This document shows, one piece after another, positions 22,621 through 32,256 of a stretch of DNA of 64,000 nucleotides. The notes under the pieces were generated by a model. It did not search any database. It saw nothing but the letters and a program-made list of their open reading frames with translations, and had not been told where the DNA came from. The stretch spans positions 207,355,689 to 207,419,688 of the forward strand of contig NC_058523.1 of the NCBI RefSeq assembly GCF_904849725.1. The letters are read 5' to 3'. A program made the position numbers and the translations under genes. The stretch is from Hordeum vulgare subsp. vulgare. Lineage: Eukaryota; Streptophyta; Magnoliopsida; Poales; Poaceae. Numbering within the stretch: the stretch's first letter is position 1; each line of letters opens with the position of its first letter.

Positions 22621-24040
22621 GACAAAAGTATATTAGATATACGTGATATTGATGGGTGCCTTGCTAGTACTCCTAGTAGCACCGGGGTATTAGATATCGG
22701 TTCAGTTGCTAAGTGCTAGTAACTCGTAATTATATCTACAGAATAAACAGATACTAGCAAGGGTGAGGTAACGATGTGTGTTGGAGTAATTCCAAAGGTT
22801 GATGTGATCAAACATCAGACGCTCCCTTTAATGGTCGTGGTGCATTATTAGTGTTGAACCTAAATAATTGTTATTTTGTGTTTGCATAGAGAACAGATAT
22901 GATTAGATCGTGTTTATTGAAATACGGTTATTCATTTAAAGACAATAATGGTTAATCTTCTTACTTGAATAATACCTTCAATGGTCATGCACCTATAATG
23001 AATTGTTTATTGAATCTGGATCGTAGTGATACACATGTTCATAAAATTGATGCCAAGAGATACAAAGTAGTAGTGATAGGACCACTTACTTGTGGAACTG
23101 CCGCTTGAGTCATATTGGTATAAAACACATGAAGAAGCTCCATGATGATGGATCTTTGGACTCACTCGTTTTTGAATCATTTGAGACATGCGAACCATTC
23201 CTATTGTTGTAAACACATGAATAAACTCCATGTAGATAGATCGTTTGGACTCAGTTGATTTTGAATCACTTGAGACATGCAAATCATGCCACATGGTCAA
23301 GATGACTCAAGGCCTCATTTTTCCAGTGAGATGGAACAAGCAAGTGACTTGTTGGAAATAATACATTTTGATGTATGCATTCCAATTAGTTCTGAGGCAC
23401 GAGTGGATATCGTTATGTTATTACTTCACTGATAATTTGAGTAGATACAGGTGTATTTGCTCGATGAATCACAAGTCTGAAATATTGAAAATTTCAAACA
23501 ATTTCAGAGTGAAGTTGAAGATCATTGTGACAAGTGGTTAATATGTCTACAATGTGATCGCGGAGGTAAATATATATCTGAGTTCTTTCACAACTCATGC
23601 CATGTGGAACACCATAGTGTGATGGTGTGTCCGAACGTCATAGCCGCGCCCTATTGGATATGGTGCATACTATGATGTCTCTTATCAAATTACCACTATC
23701 TCTTAGGGGTTAGGCATTAGAGACAACCACATTCACTTAAGTAGGGCACCACGTAATTGCGTTTAGATGACACCGTATGAACTATGGTTTGGAGAAACCT
23801 ATGCTACCGTTTCTTAAAAGTTTGGGGCTACGAGGTTTATGTCAAAATACTTCAGCCTGGTAAGCTCGAACCCAAAGCGGATAAATGCATCTTCATAGGA
23901 TACCCAAAACAGTTGGGTATATATCCTATCTCAGATCCAAAAGCAAAGTATTTGTTTCAAGAAACGGGTCCTTTCTCGAGAAAGAGTTTCTCTCAAAAGA
24001 ATTGAGTGGGAGGATGGTGGAAACATGATGAGGTTATTGA
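22621..24040 (+). pseudogene. Protease/integrase remnant of the Copia element
   Basis: Mostly broken frames in the protease and integrase positions. The clearest piece is 23784-24005, with VWGYEVYVKILQPGKLEPKADKCIFIGYP, the conserved segment at the C-terminal end of Copia integrase. A stop ends this frame at about 24003. Confidence 0.7.
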
Positions 24041-24204
24041 ACCATCACTTTAACAAATTGGTAGCAAGGCACAGGAAGATGTTCATGTGGCGCCTACACT
24101 AGTTGAAGTGGAAAGCTGATGATGGTGATCATGAAGCTTCGGATCAAGTTACTACCAAACATTATAGGTCGACAGGGAAATGTACTGCTCCAGAGTAGTA
24201 TGGT

Positions 24205-25500
24205 AATCCCGTCTTGGAGGTCATGTTGTTCGACAAAAATGAACCTACGAGCTATGGAGAAGCAATGGTGGGCCCGGATTTGGACGAATGGCTGAAGGCC
24301 ATTAATTCCGAGATATGATCCATGTATGAAAACAAAGTGTAGACTTTGGAAGAACTAATTGATGGTCGTAAGGCTATTAAGTAGAAGTGCATCTTTAAAA
24401 GGAAGACAGACGATGATGGTGATTGTCACCATTTAGAAAGCTCAACTTGTTGCATAGAGGTTTCCCACAAGTTCAAGGAGTTAACTACGATGAGATTTTC
24501 TCACCCGTAGAGATGCTAAAGTCTATTTGAATTATGTTAGGAGTTGCTGCATTTTTCAATTATGAATTCTTGGAGATGGATGTTAAAACATTGTTTCCTC
24601 GATGGTTTCCTTGAGGAAAGGTTGTATGTGATACAACCAGAAGGTTTTGTCGATCCTAAGGATGCTGACAAGTATGCAGGCTCCAGCAATCCTTCTAAAG
24701 ACTGGAGCAAGCATCTCAGAGGTGGAATATACGCTTTGATAAGATGGTCAAAGTTTTTGGGTTTATACAAGGTCTATGAGAAACTTGTATTTCCAAGAAA
24801 GTGAGTGGGAGCACTATAGAATTTATGATAAGTATATGTGGTTGCCATATTGTTGATCGAAAATAATGTAGAATTCCTGAAATCATAAAGGGTTGTTTGA
24901 AAGAAGTTTTTCAAAGGAAAACTTGGATTAAGCTACCTGAACATTGAGCATCAAGATCTATAGAGATACATCAAGACACTTGATATAACTTTTGATGAAT
25001 ACATACCTTAACAAGATTTTGAAGGAGTTCGAAATGGATGAGTCAGAGAAGGAGTTCTTGACCGTATGGTAAGGTGTGAATTTGAGGAAGACTCGAAACC
25101 CGACCATGGCAGAAGAAACAGAAAGGACGAAGGTCGTCCCCTATGCCTTAGCCATAGGCTCTATAGTATGCCATGTTGTGTACCACACCTAATGTGTGCC
25201 TTGCCATGAGTCTGTCAAGGGGTACAAAGAGTGATCCAGGATTGAATCACTAAACAACGGCAGAATTTATCCTTAGTAAATAGTAGACTAAGGAATTTTT
25301 CTCGATTGTGGAGGTGATAAAAGAGTTCGTCGTAAAGGGTTACGTCGATTCAAGCTTTGACACTAATCCGGATAACTCTAAGTAGTAAACCGGATTCATA
25401 TAGTGGGGCAGTCGTTTGGGATTGTTCCAAGTGAAGCATGGTAGAAGCATCTAAAGTATGACATAGAGATTTGTAAAAGTACACACGTATCTGAATGTTT
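24205..25500 (+). pseudogene. Reverse transcriptase and RNase H remnant of the Copia element
   Basis: Readable parts match the Copia reverse transcriptase (RVT_2): 24240-24420 reads NEPTSYGEAMVGPDLDEWLKA then stops; 24544-24804 contains FLEERLYVIQPEGFVDPKDADK. The YVDD catalytic block and RNase H cannot be followed through the stops, though a decayed RNase H piece is suggested near 25370-25450. Confidence 0.72.
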
Positions 25501-25630
25501 CAGACTCGTTGACTAAAAACCTCTCCCACAAAAAAGACATCATGAAACGCGAGAACTTGATGGGTGTTAGATTCATTACAATCACATAATGATGTGAACT
25601 AGATTATTGACTCTAGTGCAAGTGAGATAC

Positions 25631-25948
25631 TATTGGAAATATGCCCTAGAGGCAATAATAAATTGGTTATTATTATATTTCCTTGTTCATGATAATAATT
25701 TATTATCCATGCTAGAATTGTATTGATTGGGAACTCAAATACATGTGTGGATACATAGACAACACACTATCCCTAGTGAGCCTATAATGCACTACCTTGT
25801 TGATCAAAGATGGTCAAGGTTTCCTAACCATAGACAAGAGTTGTCATTTGATAACGGGATCACATCATTAGGAGAATGATGTGATGGACAAGACGCAAAC
25901 TACGAACGTAACATGTGATCATCTCAGTTTATTGCTACTATCATCTGC
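25631..25948 (+). repeat. 3' LTR of the Copia element, left part
   Basis: Begins TATTGGAAATATGCCC (the terminal TG has become TA) and follows the 5' LTR for 318 bases up to the CACTA insertion. The last three bases, TGC (25946-25948), are the CACTA target duplication. Confidence 0.9.
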
Positions 25949-26290
25949 CACTACTTGAATCCAGTTCTTTGCCATCAGCCAGTTCTTTGCCTTGTGTTGG
26001 CTGATGGCAAAGAAACTCTTTGCCGTCAGGTAGCCTAAAGCAGACGGTAAAGGTCTGACTGATGGCAAATAAACTTTTTTCCATTGGCCACACCTTTGTC
26101 GTGTGCTAGCGGACGGTAAAGAGCCCTAGGGCAGATGTCAAAGGGGCAAGATGGGTCCCACTAGACCGTGGGCCTAACCAGGTCCAACGGATGGACTCTT
26201 TGCCGTCCGCCTCGCATTTGCCGTCAGCCGTGGGCCTCTTTACCATCCGGGGGCAGACGACAAAGGGAACGTGCCTCTAACGGCCGTCCC
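25949..26290 (+). repeat. 5' subterminal repeat region of CACTA copy 1
   Basis: Multiple copies of TTTGCCRTC-type motifs and inverses (such as gatggcaaa, cagacgg, tttgccgtc) lie within about 340 bases of the 5' terminus. In En/Spm-type elements such repeats are bound by the TnpA-type protein; that role here is inferred from the family. Confidence 0.8.
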
Positions 26291-27010
26291 CCCCACTGCC
26301 CCCACTCTCTCCCCCACTCTCTCTGCCCCCGCACGCCTGCCAGTCCTACGGTGCCGCTCCTCCGCCGCCGTTCATTCCTGCGCCGCCTCCTCCCCTCACC
26401 CGCCCCCGGCGCCGCCCTCTCCCCTCACCAGCCCCCTACACCACCCCCTCCCCTCACCCCGCCATGGGCCACTCATGCGCCACCCCCACCCCTCACCCAT
26501 CCCCGGATCCACCACCACCCCGCTGGAGGCCACTCCTGCGCCACCCGGCCCCCCTCTCCTTCACCACCACGCTGCCCCTCCTCACCACCGTGCCGCCCCT
26601 CCCCGCACACCCCCTCCTCCTCTATGCCCTGCATTGGCCCCCACCCCGCCGCAGCCAGCTCCCTGCCCCTTCCCATGCCGCAACCGGTGCCCTGCCCCCG
26701 CTCGATGCCTCTGTCAGCGCCCTACCCCCGCCCGACGTCCCTGCTAGCACAATGCCCTCGCCCGACGCCCGTGCAGGTTAGTTTTTTTCTTCCTTTTTTG
26801 CTTTATTTCCTATTTTTTTCTTTCAAATTAGATAGTTAGTTTATTTTTTGTTTTTTTAAGTTAGATATTTATTTTTTTCTGTTTTTTCTGTTAAATTAGA
26901 TAGTTAGTTTTTTGCTTTATTTCCTGTTTTTTCTCTTTATTATGTAGAAAAAAGTAGACAGAAAAAATAGATAGAAAAGAAAAAACTTCGAAGAAATTAA
27001 GAGAAGAAAA
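26291..27010 (+). other. GC-rich then T-rich untranslated zone of CACTA copy 1
   Basis: From about 26291 to 26780 the sequence is C-rich (ccaccccctcccctcacc-type), open in all three forward frames as Pro/Ser/His-rich low-complexity peptides, which I regard as composition artefacts. At 26780 (gcaggttagtttt) it changes to T-rich DNA with repeated 'agatagttag' and 'ttttttctg'. Possible 5' exon and intron start; not supported as a protein gene. Confidence 0.45.
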
Positions 27011-27019
27011 AAACTAGAA

Positions 27020-27240
27020 AAAAAGAAGAAGAAGAAGAAGAAGAAGAAGAAGAATAAGAAGAAGAAGAAGAAGAAGAAGAAAGAGGAGAGTTGGAGAAAG
27101 AGAAAAGAAAGAAGAAAAGAAGAGGAGGAGGAGGAGGAGAAAAAAGAATAATAATAATAAGAAGATGATCAAGAAAAAGAAGAAGAAGAATAAGAAGAAG
27201 AAGAAGAAGAAGAAAAAGAGGAGAGAGGAGAAGAAGAAAG
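27020..27240 (+). repeat. GAA/AAG microsatellite, CACTA copy 1
   Basis: Near-pure purine tract of (GAA)n with interspersed GGA units. The corresponding tract in CACTA copy 2 is shorter (about 58740-58828). Confidence 0.9.
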
Positions 27241-27245
27241 AAAAG

Positions 27246-27735
27246 GACCCCGACCCCCGACCCTCGGCCCACGACCCCCGACGCCCGACGCCACCAACCC
27301 CCGACCCCCGACGCCACTAACACTCGACTCCTGATCCCCGACCCCCGACACCACTGACCCACAACCCCCGACCCCCGACTCCACTAACCCCCAACCTCCG
27401 ACGCCCAACGCCAATGACCCTCGATTCCCGGCGCCACTGACCCTCGACCCCCGACCTCTGATGCCCGATGCCACTGACCCTCGACCCCCGACCCCCGACC
27501 CCCGACGCCACTGACCATCGACCCCTGACCCCCGACGCCACGGACCCCCAACCTCCGATCCCCGACACCTCTTTGGCCTCTTGTTGACCGAAAAGACCCC
27601 GACCCCCGACGCTAATGACCCTCGACCCCCGACGACACTGACCCCCGACCACCGATAAAACTAACCCCCAACCCCGACGCCACCGACACCCGACACCACC
27701 GACCCTCGACGCCACTAAGCCCCGACCGCCGACAC
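27246..27735 (+). repeat. GC-rich minisatellite of CACTA copy 1
   Basis: Roughly 490 bp of imperfect tandem units of about 20 bp of the form CGACCCCCGACGCCACTGAC. Copy 2 has the counterpart at about 58829-59325. It is interrupted by a conserved non-repeat phrase (ctctttggcctcttgttgacc, about 27570) in both copies. It opens long Gly/Ser/Val-rich frames on the minus strand, which are artefacts of the repeat. Confidence 0.9.
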
Positions 27736-28080
27736 CTCTTCTGCCTACTGTTGAACGAGAAGGTGCTTTTCGGCCTTCTAGAGGCCAACGGGGTCATAGT
27801 TTTGTAAATTATAAGTTAGGTCACATATTTTCTGATTATGTTAATTATAAAAACATCATATTTGTGTTGATCGGGTGAATTTCAATGTGAAGTTATTCGA
27901 CGACCTCCACGTGCGCTGGATGAGCTCCGCTCCTGCGTTTGTTGGTGAGCACAAATGACCTCTCCTCCTATCCCCTTAATTTGCTCTGTTCCGGTCTTCG
28001 TGCCGATGAAACTTGCCAGCTATAGGTTTCTTCAATCATGAGTATGCGTGACCAGTATGCGTGACCAATATGCATCTCCC

Positions 28081-28146
28081 ATTCGAAAGGACGATATCTA
28101 TAAATATGCATGTCTTTGCATATTTATAACCGCCATCCTTTCGAAT
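28081..28146. repeat. Short inverted repeat (hairpin) upstream of the transposase, copy 1
   Basis: 30-base arms (28081-28110 and 28117-28146) around a 6-base loop; 24 of 30 positions pair, with perfect ends (attcgaaagga/tcctttcgaat) and a perfect 12-bp inner stem (tataaatatgca). Conserved in copy 2 at 59661-59724. Confidence 0.88.
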
Positions 28147-28170
28147 TGTCCAACGTTATCCATGGACAGT

Positions 28171-28383
28171 CCGAGTATGTGTAGATTGGGTTCGTTTTCC
28201 CGTATGCTGTGCTCCGGATCTGATGCGAATTTCGTCAGTGCCTCCTTGTTGTTCTCCGGGTACACATCCTCTCTTCTTATTGCCCAGACGTGTATCAGGA
28301 GAACAGCGGGGATGTGCTTCCAAAATTCTGCGTCGCATCTGGAGCAGAGCATGGTAAAACGGACCTAATCTACACATACTCGG
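28171..28383. repeat. Long inverted repeat (hairpin) upstream of the transposase, copy 1
   Basis: Arms of about 97 bases (28171-28267 and 28287-28383) around a loop of about 19 bases. The outer ends ccgagtatgtgtagatt and its complement pair perfectly for 17 bases, with scattered mismatches further in. Conserved in copy 2 at 59750-59964. Lies 24 bases after the short hairpin and about 140 bases before the ATG of the transposase frame. Confidence 0.88.
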
Positions 28384-28520
28384 GTGGGATTAGGACCTGT
28401 ATTTACCTATTAGCGTGTAGGTTGCATGGACATAAATAAACTGACAAACTTGATTAGCGGATGAATATAGATGATGAATTATATATTTATTTCTTGTGCG
28501 CCCATAGGTAGCTAGGCAAC

Positions 28521-31500
28521 ATGAGTGATCGTGCTTGCATGTACACTGGTCACCCTAGTCAGATAGACATGACCAATGAATGGTTAACAACAACCAGGGG
28601 GTTTGTGAGAGCCGCATTTGCAAATGGCCAGCAAAAAACATGGTGCCCTTGTCCCAACTGTGACAACTGGAAAAAGAAGACAAAGTTTTAAATGGGTAAA
28701 TACCTGTAGAAGTGGAGTTTTACGTCTAATTATACGGTGTGGACTTTTCATGGTGAGTCTGACCAACGTGCTAGAGCTGAGGTGATTCGTCATCGCACAA
28801 ACGAGCATGGTACCGGGATCGAAGACATGGTGCAAGACTTTGATGATGCTCGGGATATGGACGATGAGATGGAGGAATCTGCAAAGGCCTTCTATGAAAT
28901 GTTGGAGTCTTCAAAACGTCCTCTCCACGAGTAGACTGAGCTTTGTCAGCTGGATGCCATCACGCAAGTAATGGCTCTGAAGGCTCAATTCAACGTAGGC
29001 AGAGAATGCTACGACGCGATGATGACGATATTTGGATGCTTTCTACCCAAAGGCCATGTACTACCTGCATACCTGTACCAGTTAGAGAAAATCCTCCGTG
29101 TACTTAAGATGCCCTATGAGAAGATACATGCCTGTGAGAATGGATGTGCCTTGTTTAGGCTTGAGTATGTAGCCTTGAAGTATTGCCCCATTAGCAATTC
29201 TTCCACGTATATTGTGGTAGACAACGACATAGGTGAGAAGAATCAAACCAAAATCCCCATTGGTGTTCTTCGGTATCTGCCAATCGTACCAAGACTTCAA
29301 CGTCTTTTCATGGTCGAAGAACGGCCAGACAGATGACATGGCACAAATTGGGCAAAAGAACCAAACTAGATGCGGATGGGAACAAGATGCTGGTACACAC
29401 TTCAGATAGTTTTGCGTGGAGGCACTTTGATGCATTACATAAGGATAAACCGGAAGATCCAAGGCATCCTAGAGATGCCATCAGCACGGATGGGTTCAAT
29501 GTGTATGGTATGACGGCATCACAATACAGTTGTTGGCCCGTATTGATCATTCCACTCAATTTCCCACCCGGAGAGATTATGAAAAGAAAGAACATTTTCC
29601 TGACGTTGATAATTCTAGGGCCCAATTATCCGGGGAAGAATATGAATGTGTACATGCAGCCGCTTAAGGATGAGTTGCAAGAAGCCTGGGATAATGGGAT
29701 CAAGTACTACGACGCCGCTACCAAAACAAATTTCAAAATGCATGTGTGGTACATGTACTCAACGCATGCGGCGTTTGCGCTATTCGCTCGCTGGTGTGTG
29801 CATGGAAGGTTTCCGTGCACCACATGCAAGGCAGTTCTTCAGTTCCGTTGGCTGCAGGCTGGTCTCAAGTTTTCTTGATTCGACATGCATAGACAATTCC
29901 TGGATCCTGACCATAAGGAAGAGTTGTCAAAAACACTGCACCAGGTGCGTTGAAAGGCCAACAGACCCTTGATCAGTTGAACGCTCTCGAGCTTGATCCG
30001 TTGCGACCAGGAGACTTCAAAGCGTATTATACGGAACACGCCTAGAATCACAAGTCATGCTTATGGGATCTTCCTTACTTCAAAGACCTCCTTTGCCCAC
30101 ACAACATCGACGTGATGCACACTGAAAAGAATATTGCGGAGGCCATTTTTGGTACATTGGTCGACATAGAGGGGAAGTCAAAAGATAATCCTAAGGCCAG
30201 AATCGACCTGGAGGCTCTATGTGATAGACCGTTACAAAACTTGCGATAACGGAAAGCAAAGCAAAGCATAGCGGAGCCAAAGGCATGTTTCAATCTTGAA
30301 AGGCCAGCTATCGTGGGTGAAAATGCGGTTGATGTTCCCCGATGGGTATGCTGTGAATCTAAAGAGGGGAGCGAGTCTTGAGAAATTGAAAATATTTGGT
30401 CTCAAGAGTCATGATTGGCACATTTGGATTGAGCGGGTATTGCCGGTGATGTTGCGTGGCTTTATCCCTGAGGATGAATGGCTAGTACTGGCAGAGCTGA
30501 GCTATTTCTTCCGTTATCTTTGTGCGAAAGAACTATCACCTGGCGTGCTAGATGAAATGGAAGAGCTGGCGGCGGAGTTGATCTGCAAATTAGAAAAGAT
30601 CTTTCCACCGAGCTTCTTTAATTCAATGCAGCACTTGATTTTGCATCTCCAGGCCGAGGGAAGATTGGGGGCGCGGCGTTGAAAATCGATGGTTCTACTC
30701 AACTGAGAGGATGCAGAAGACGCTTCGAGCTAAGTGTAAAAATAAACGTAGAACTGAAGCATCGATGGACGAAGCATTCATTACTGAGGAGGCAGCAAAC
30801 TTCGTGAGAGCACACTACGAAGCCAAAAATCATCATTTGCATAACCCGAAGCCTCGGTACAATGATGGCGATAAAAAAAAGGTCGATCGTTGGATGTCGA
30901 AGAATGGCGGACCATTTCATTGTATATCTTCACAAACCTAACAGAAGTGCGGTCGTACATCGAGTTAGTTCTCGGTAAATTATTGTTCCTCAACTTTTAA
31001 TTCCTTTCAACTACTCTTATTCCGATATTTGATATAGTCGATACGTCGCCGAATTCTCGGATGGAGCGGTCATCGAAAAGGATTCCGTCGAAGAGTATGA
31101 GCTTCTCGCAAAGCATGGAGGCGACTATCCCAGTTTCATCTCTTGGTTCAAACAAAGGGTAATTAATTACCATTAATTGGCCAGTTGATTTCTTGGTCTA
31201 ATTTGTGGCGAATGCATCCGTTCTTTCGTATTAAACTTGTAGGCTGATGCAGAGTCTATGGACGCCGAGTTGAGACAAGTCGCTAATGGTTTTGACTATA
31301 AGGTCTGTTCATTTGAAAAATACAACATCAACGAGTATCACTTTCGTACCTTTGGCAAAGAGATATCTACGCCCGACCTAAAGACTACAAATTGTTCTGT
31401 CTCTGCTATCGGCGAAGGAGGCACCGAGTATTATGGAAGAGTTGAAGCAATTTATGAACTTCTATTCTATGGTGAAAACCCAGAGACCGTCGTAGTCTTG

Positions 31501-32073
31501 AAACGTTACTGCTTTGAGCCGAGGGAGACTAGAAGGACTCATGAACATATAGGACTAGTCGAAATCAACCAAAACACTCACTTAGATGTTCCCGATGTCT
31601 ATATTACGGCTAAACAGGCGACACAAGTTTTCTATCTACCGTGGACCTACCAAACTGATCCAAATCTGAAAGGTTGGGATGTCATTTATGAAGTGCCACC
31701 ACATTTTAGACCACCTATGCTCAATGAAGAGGATTACGAACCTCACGTTAACCCACACACATATGAAGGAGAATTCTTCCAAGAAACATGTATGTCCAAG
31801 AAATGTTTCCAGAACCGCTCAACTTCACCCCAGAACATTGAAGTAAACAGCGACAGTGAATCTGTCTTAACCCCTGAGCCCGAACGGGAAGAGCTGGAAG
31901 AAGAAGAGCTTACTGCTGTGGATGACCTATCACTTCTTGACCGATTATGTAATGGTGGCCTTCCACATGTTCTTCCTGATAGTGATGATGAGGATGCATT
32001 TATTGACGATAGTGATGATCATGATGCATTTATTGACCCCGAAGCATATATAGACGAGCACAATTGTTATTAG
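28521..32073 (+). pseudogene. TNP2-type CACTA transposase, copy 1 (broken)
   Basis: The reading starts at ATG 28521 (MSDRACMYTGHPSQ) with WCPCPNC at residues around 43-49, the Transpos_assoc N-terminal pattern (PF13963). A stop follows at about 28688. The next pieces are 28737-28934, ending in a TAG at 28932-28934, and 28971-29336 (LYQLEKILRVLKMPYEKIHACENGC). Then the Transposase_21/TNP2 core at 29333-29878 (FPPGEIMKRKNIFLTL, GPNYPGKNMNVYMQPL, WCVHGRFPCTTCKA). A DUF4218-like part lies at 30296-30682 (LSYFFRYLCAKELSP, IFPPSFFNSMQHLILHL). After a GT-AG intron of about 83 bases (31159-31241), a DUF4216-like part occupies 31258-31740. The C terminus is an acidic tail ending at TAG 32071-32073. 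Small deletions relative to copy 2 lie near 29917 and 30309. It would cut and move the element; this copy cannot encode a full protein. Confidence 0.88.
31258..32073 (+). CDS. Intact 3' part of the TNP2 transposase gene with DUF4216-like domain
   Basis: A 271-residue open frame forming the last exon of the transposase. Residues 15-165 match the DUF4216 pattern (EYHFRTFGKE, YYGRVEAIYELLFYG, VFYLPWTYQ, WDVIYEVPPHFRPP). After residue 195 it is low-complexity and acidic (EELEEEELTAVDD), with a repeated DSDDxDAFIDD motif encoded by two short direct repeats at about 31980-32040. The acceptor of the preceding intron lies at about 31240, so the ATG at 31258 is probably internal. Function of DUF4216 is unknown; it is a usual companion in plant CACTA transposases. 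Confidence 0.75.
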   Translation: MDAELRQVANGFDYKVCSFEKYNINEYHFRTFGKEISTPDLKTTNCSVSAIGEGGTEYYGRVEAIYELLFYGENPETVVVLKRYCFEPRETRRTHEHIGLVEINQNTHLDVPDVYITAKQATQVFYLPWTYQTDPNLKGWDVIYEVPPHFRPPMLNEEDYEPHVNPHTYEGEFFQETCMSKKCFQNRSTSPQNIEVNSDSESVLTPEPEREELEEEELTAVDDLSLLDRLCNGGLPHVLPDSDDEDAFIDDSDDHDAFIDPEAYIDEHNCY

Positions 32074-32256
32074 TTCATGTCAGGTATTCAACTATTACTA
32101 TATATAAATTTTCAGTTCATGTTAGGTATTCAATTTTTATTAGTCATGTTGGTATTTATGACGATGATACACTTAAATTATATACATTTTATTACTCATG
32201 TTGGTATTTATGTTGTACTAATTTCATTTACTCTTTGTCATGACAGGTGTTGAAAT
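32074..32256 (+). other. Gap between the two CACTA genes
   Basis: AT-rich, with scattered copies of tcatgttggtatttat, the motif that also forms tandem repeats in the next intron. A polypyrimidine-like 'ctctttgtcatgacag' precedes the second gene's ATG at 32257. Confidence 0.5.

Noticed and set aside
26168..26839. Long Pro/Ser/His-rich ORFs in three forward frames
   Set aside because: The C-rich sequence is open in all frames with the same low-complexity composition and no domain; treated as composition artefact.
27000..27800. Long minus-strand Gly/Ser/Val-rich ORFs
   Set aside because: They are translations of the CGACCCCCGAC minisatellite and the GAA tract; the same occurs at 58700-59310.
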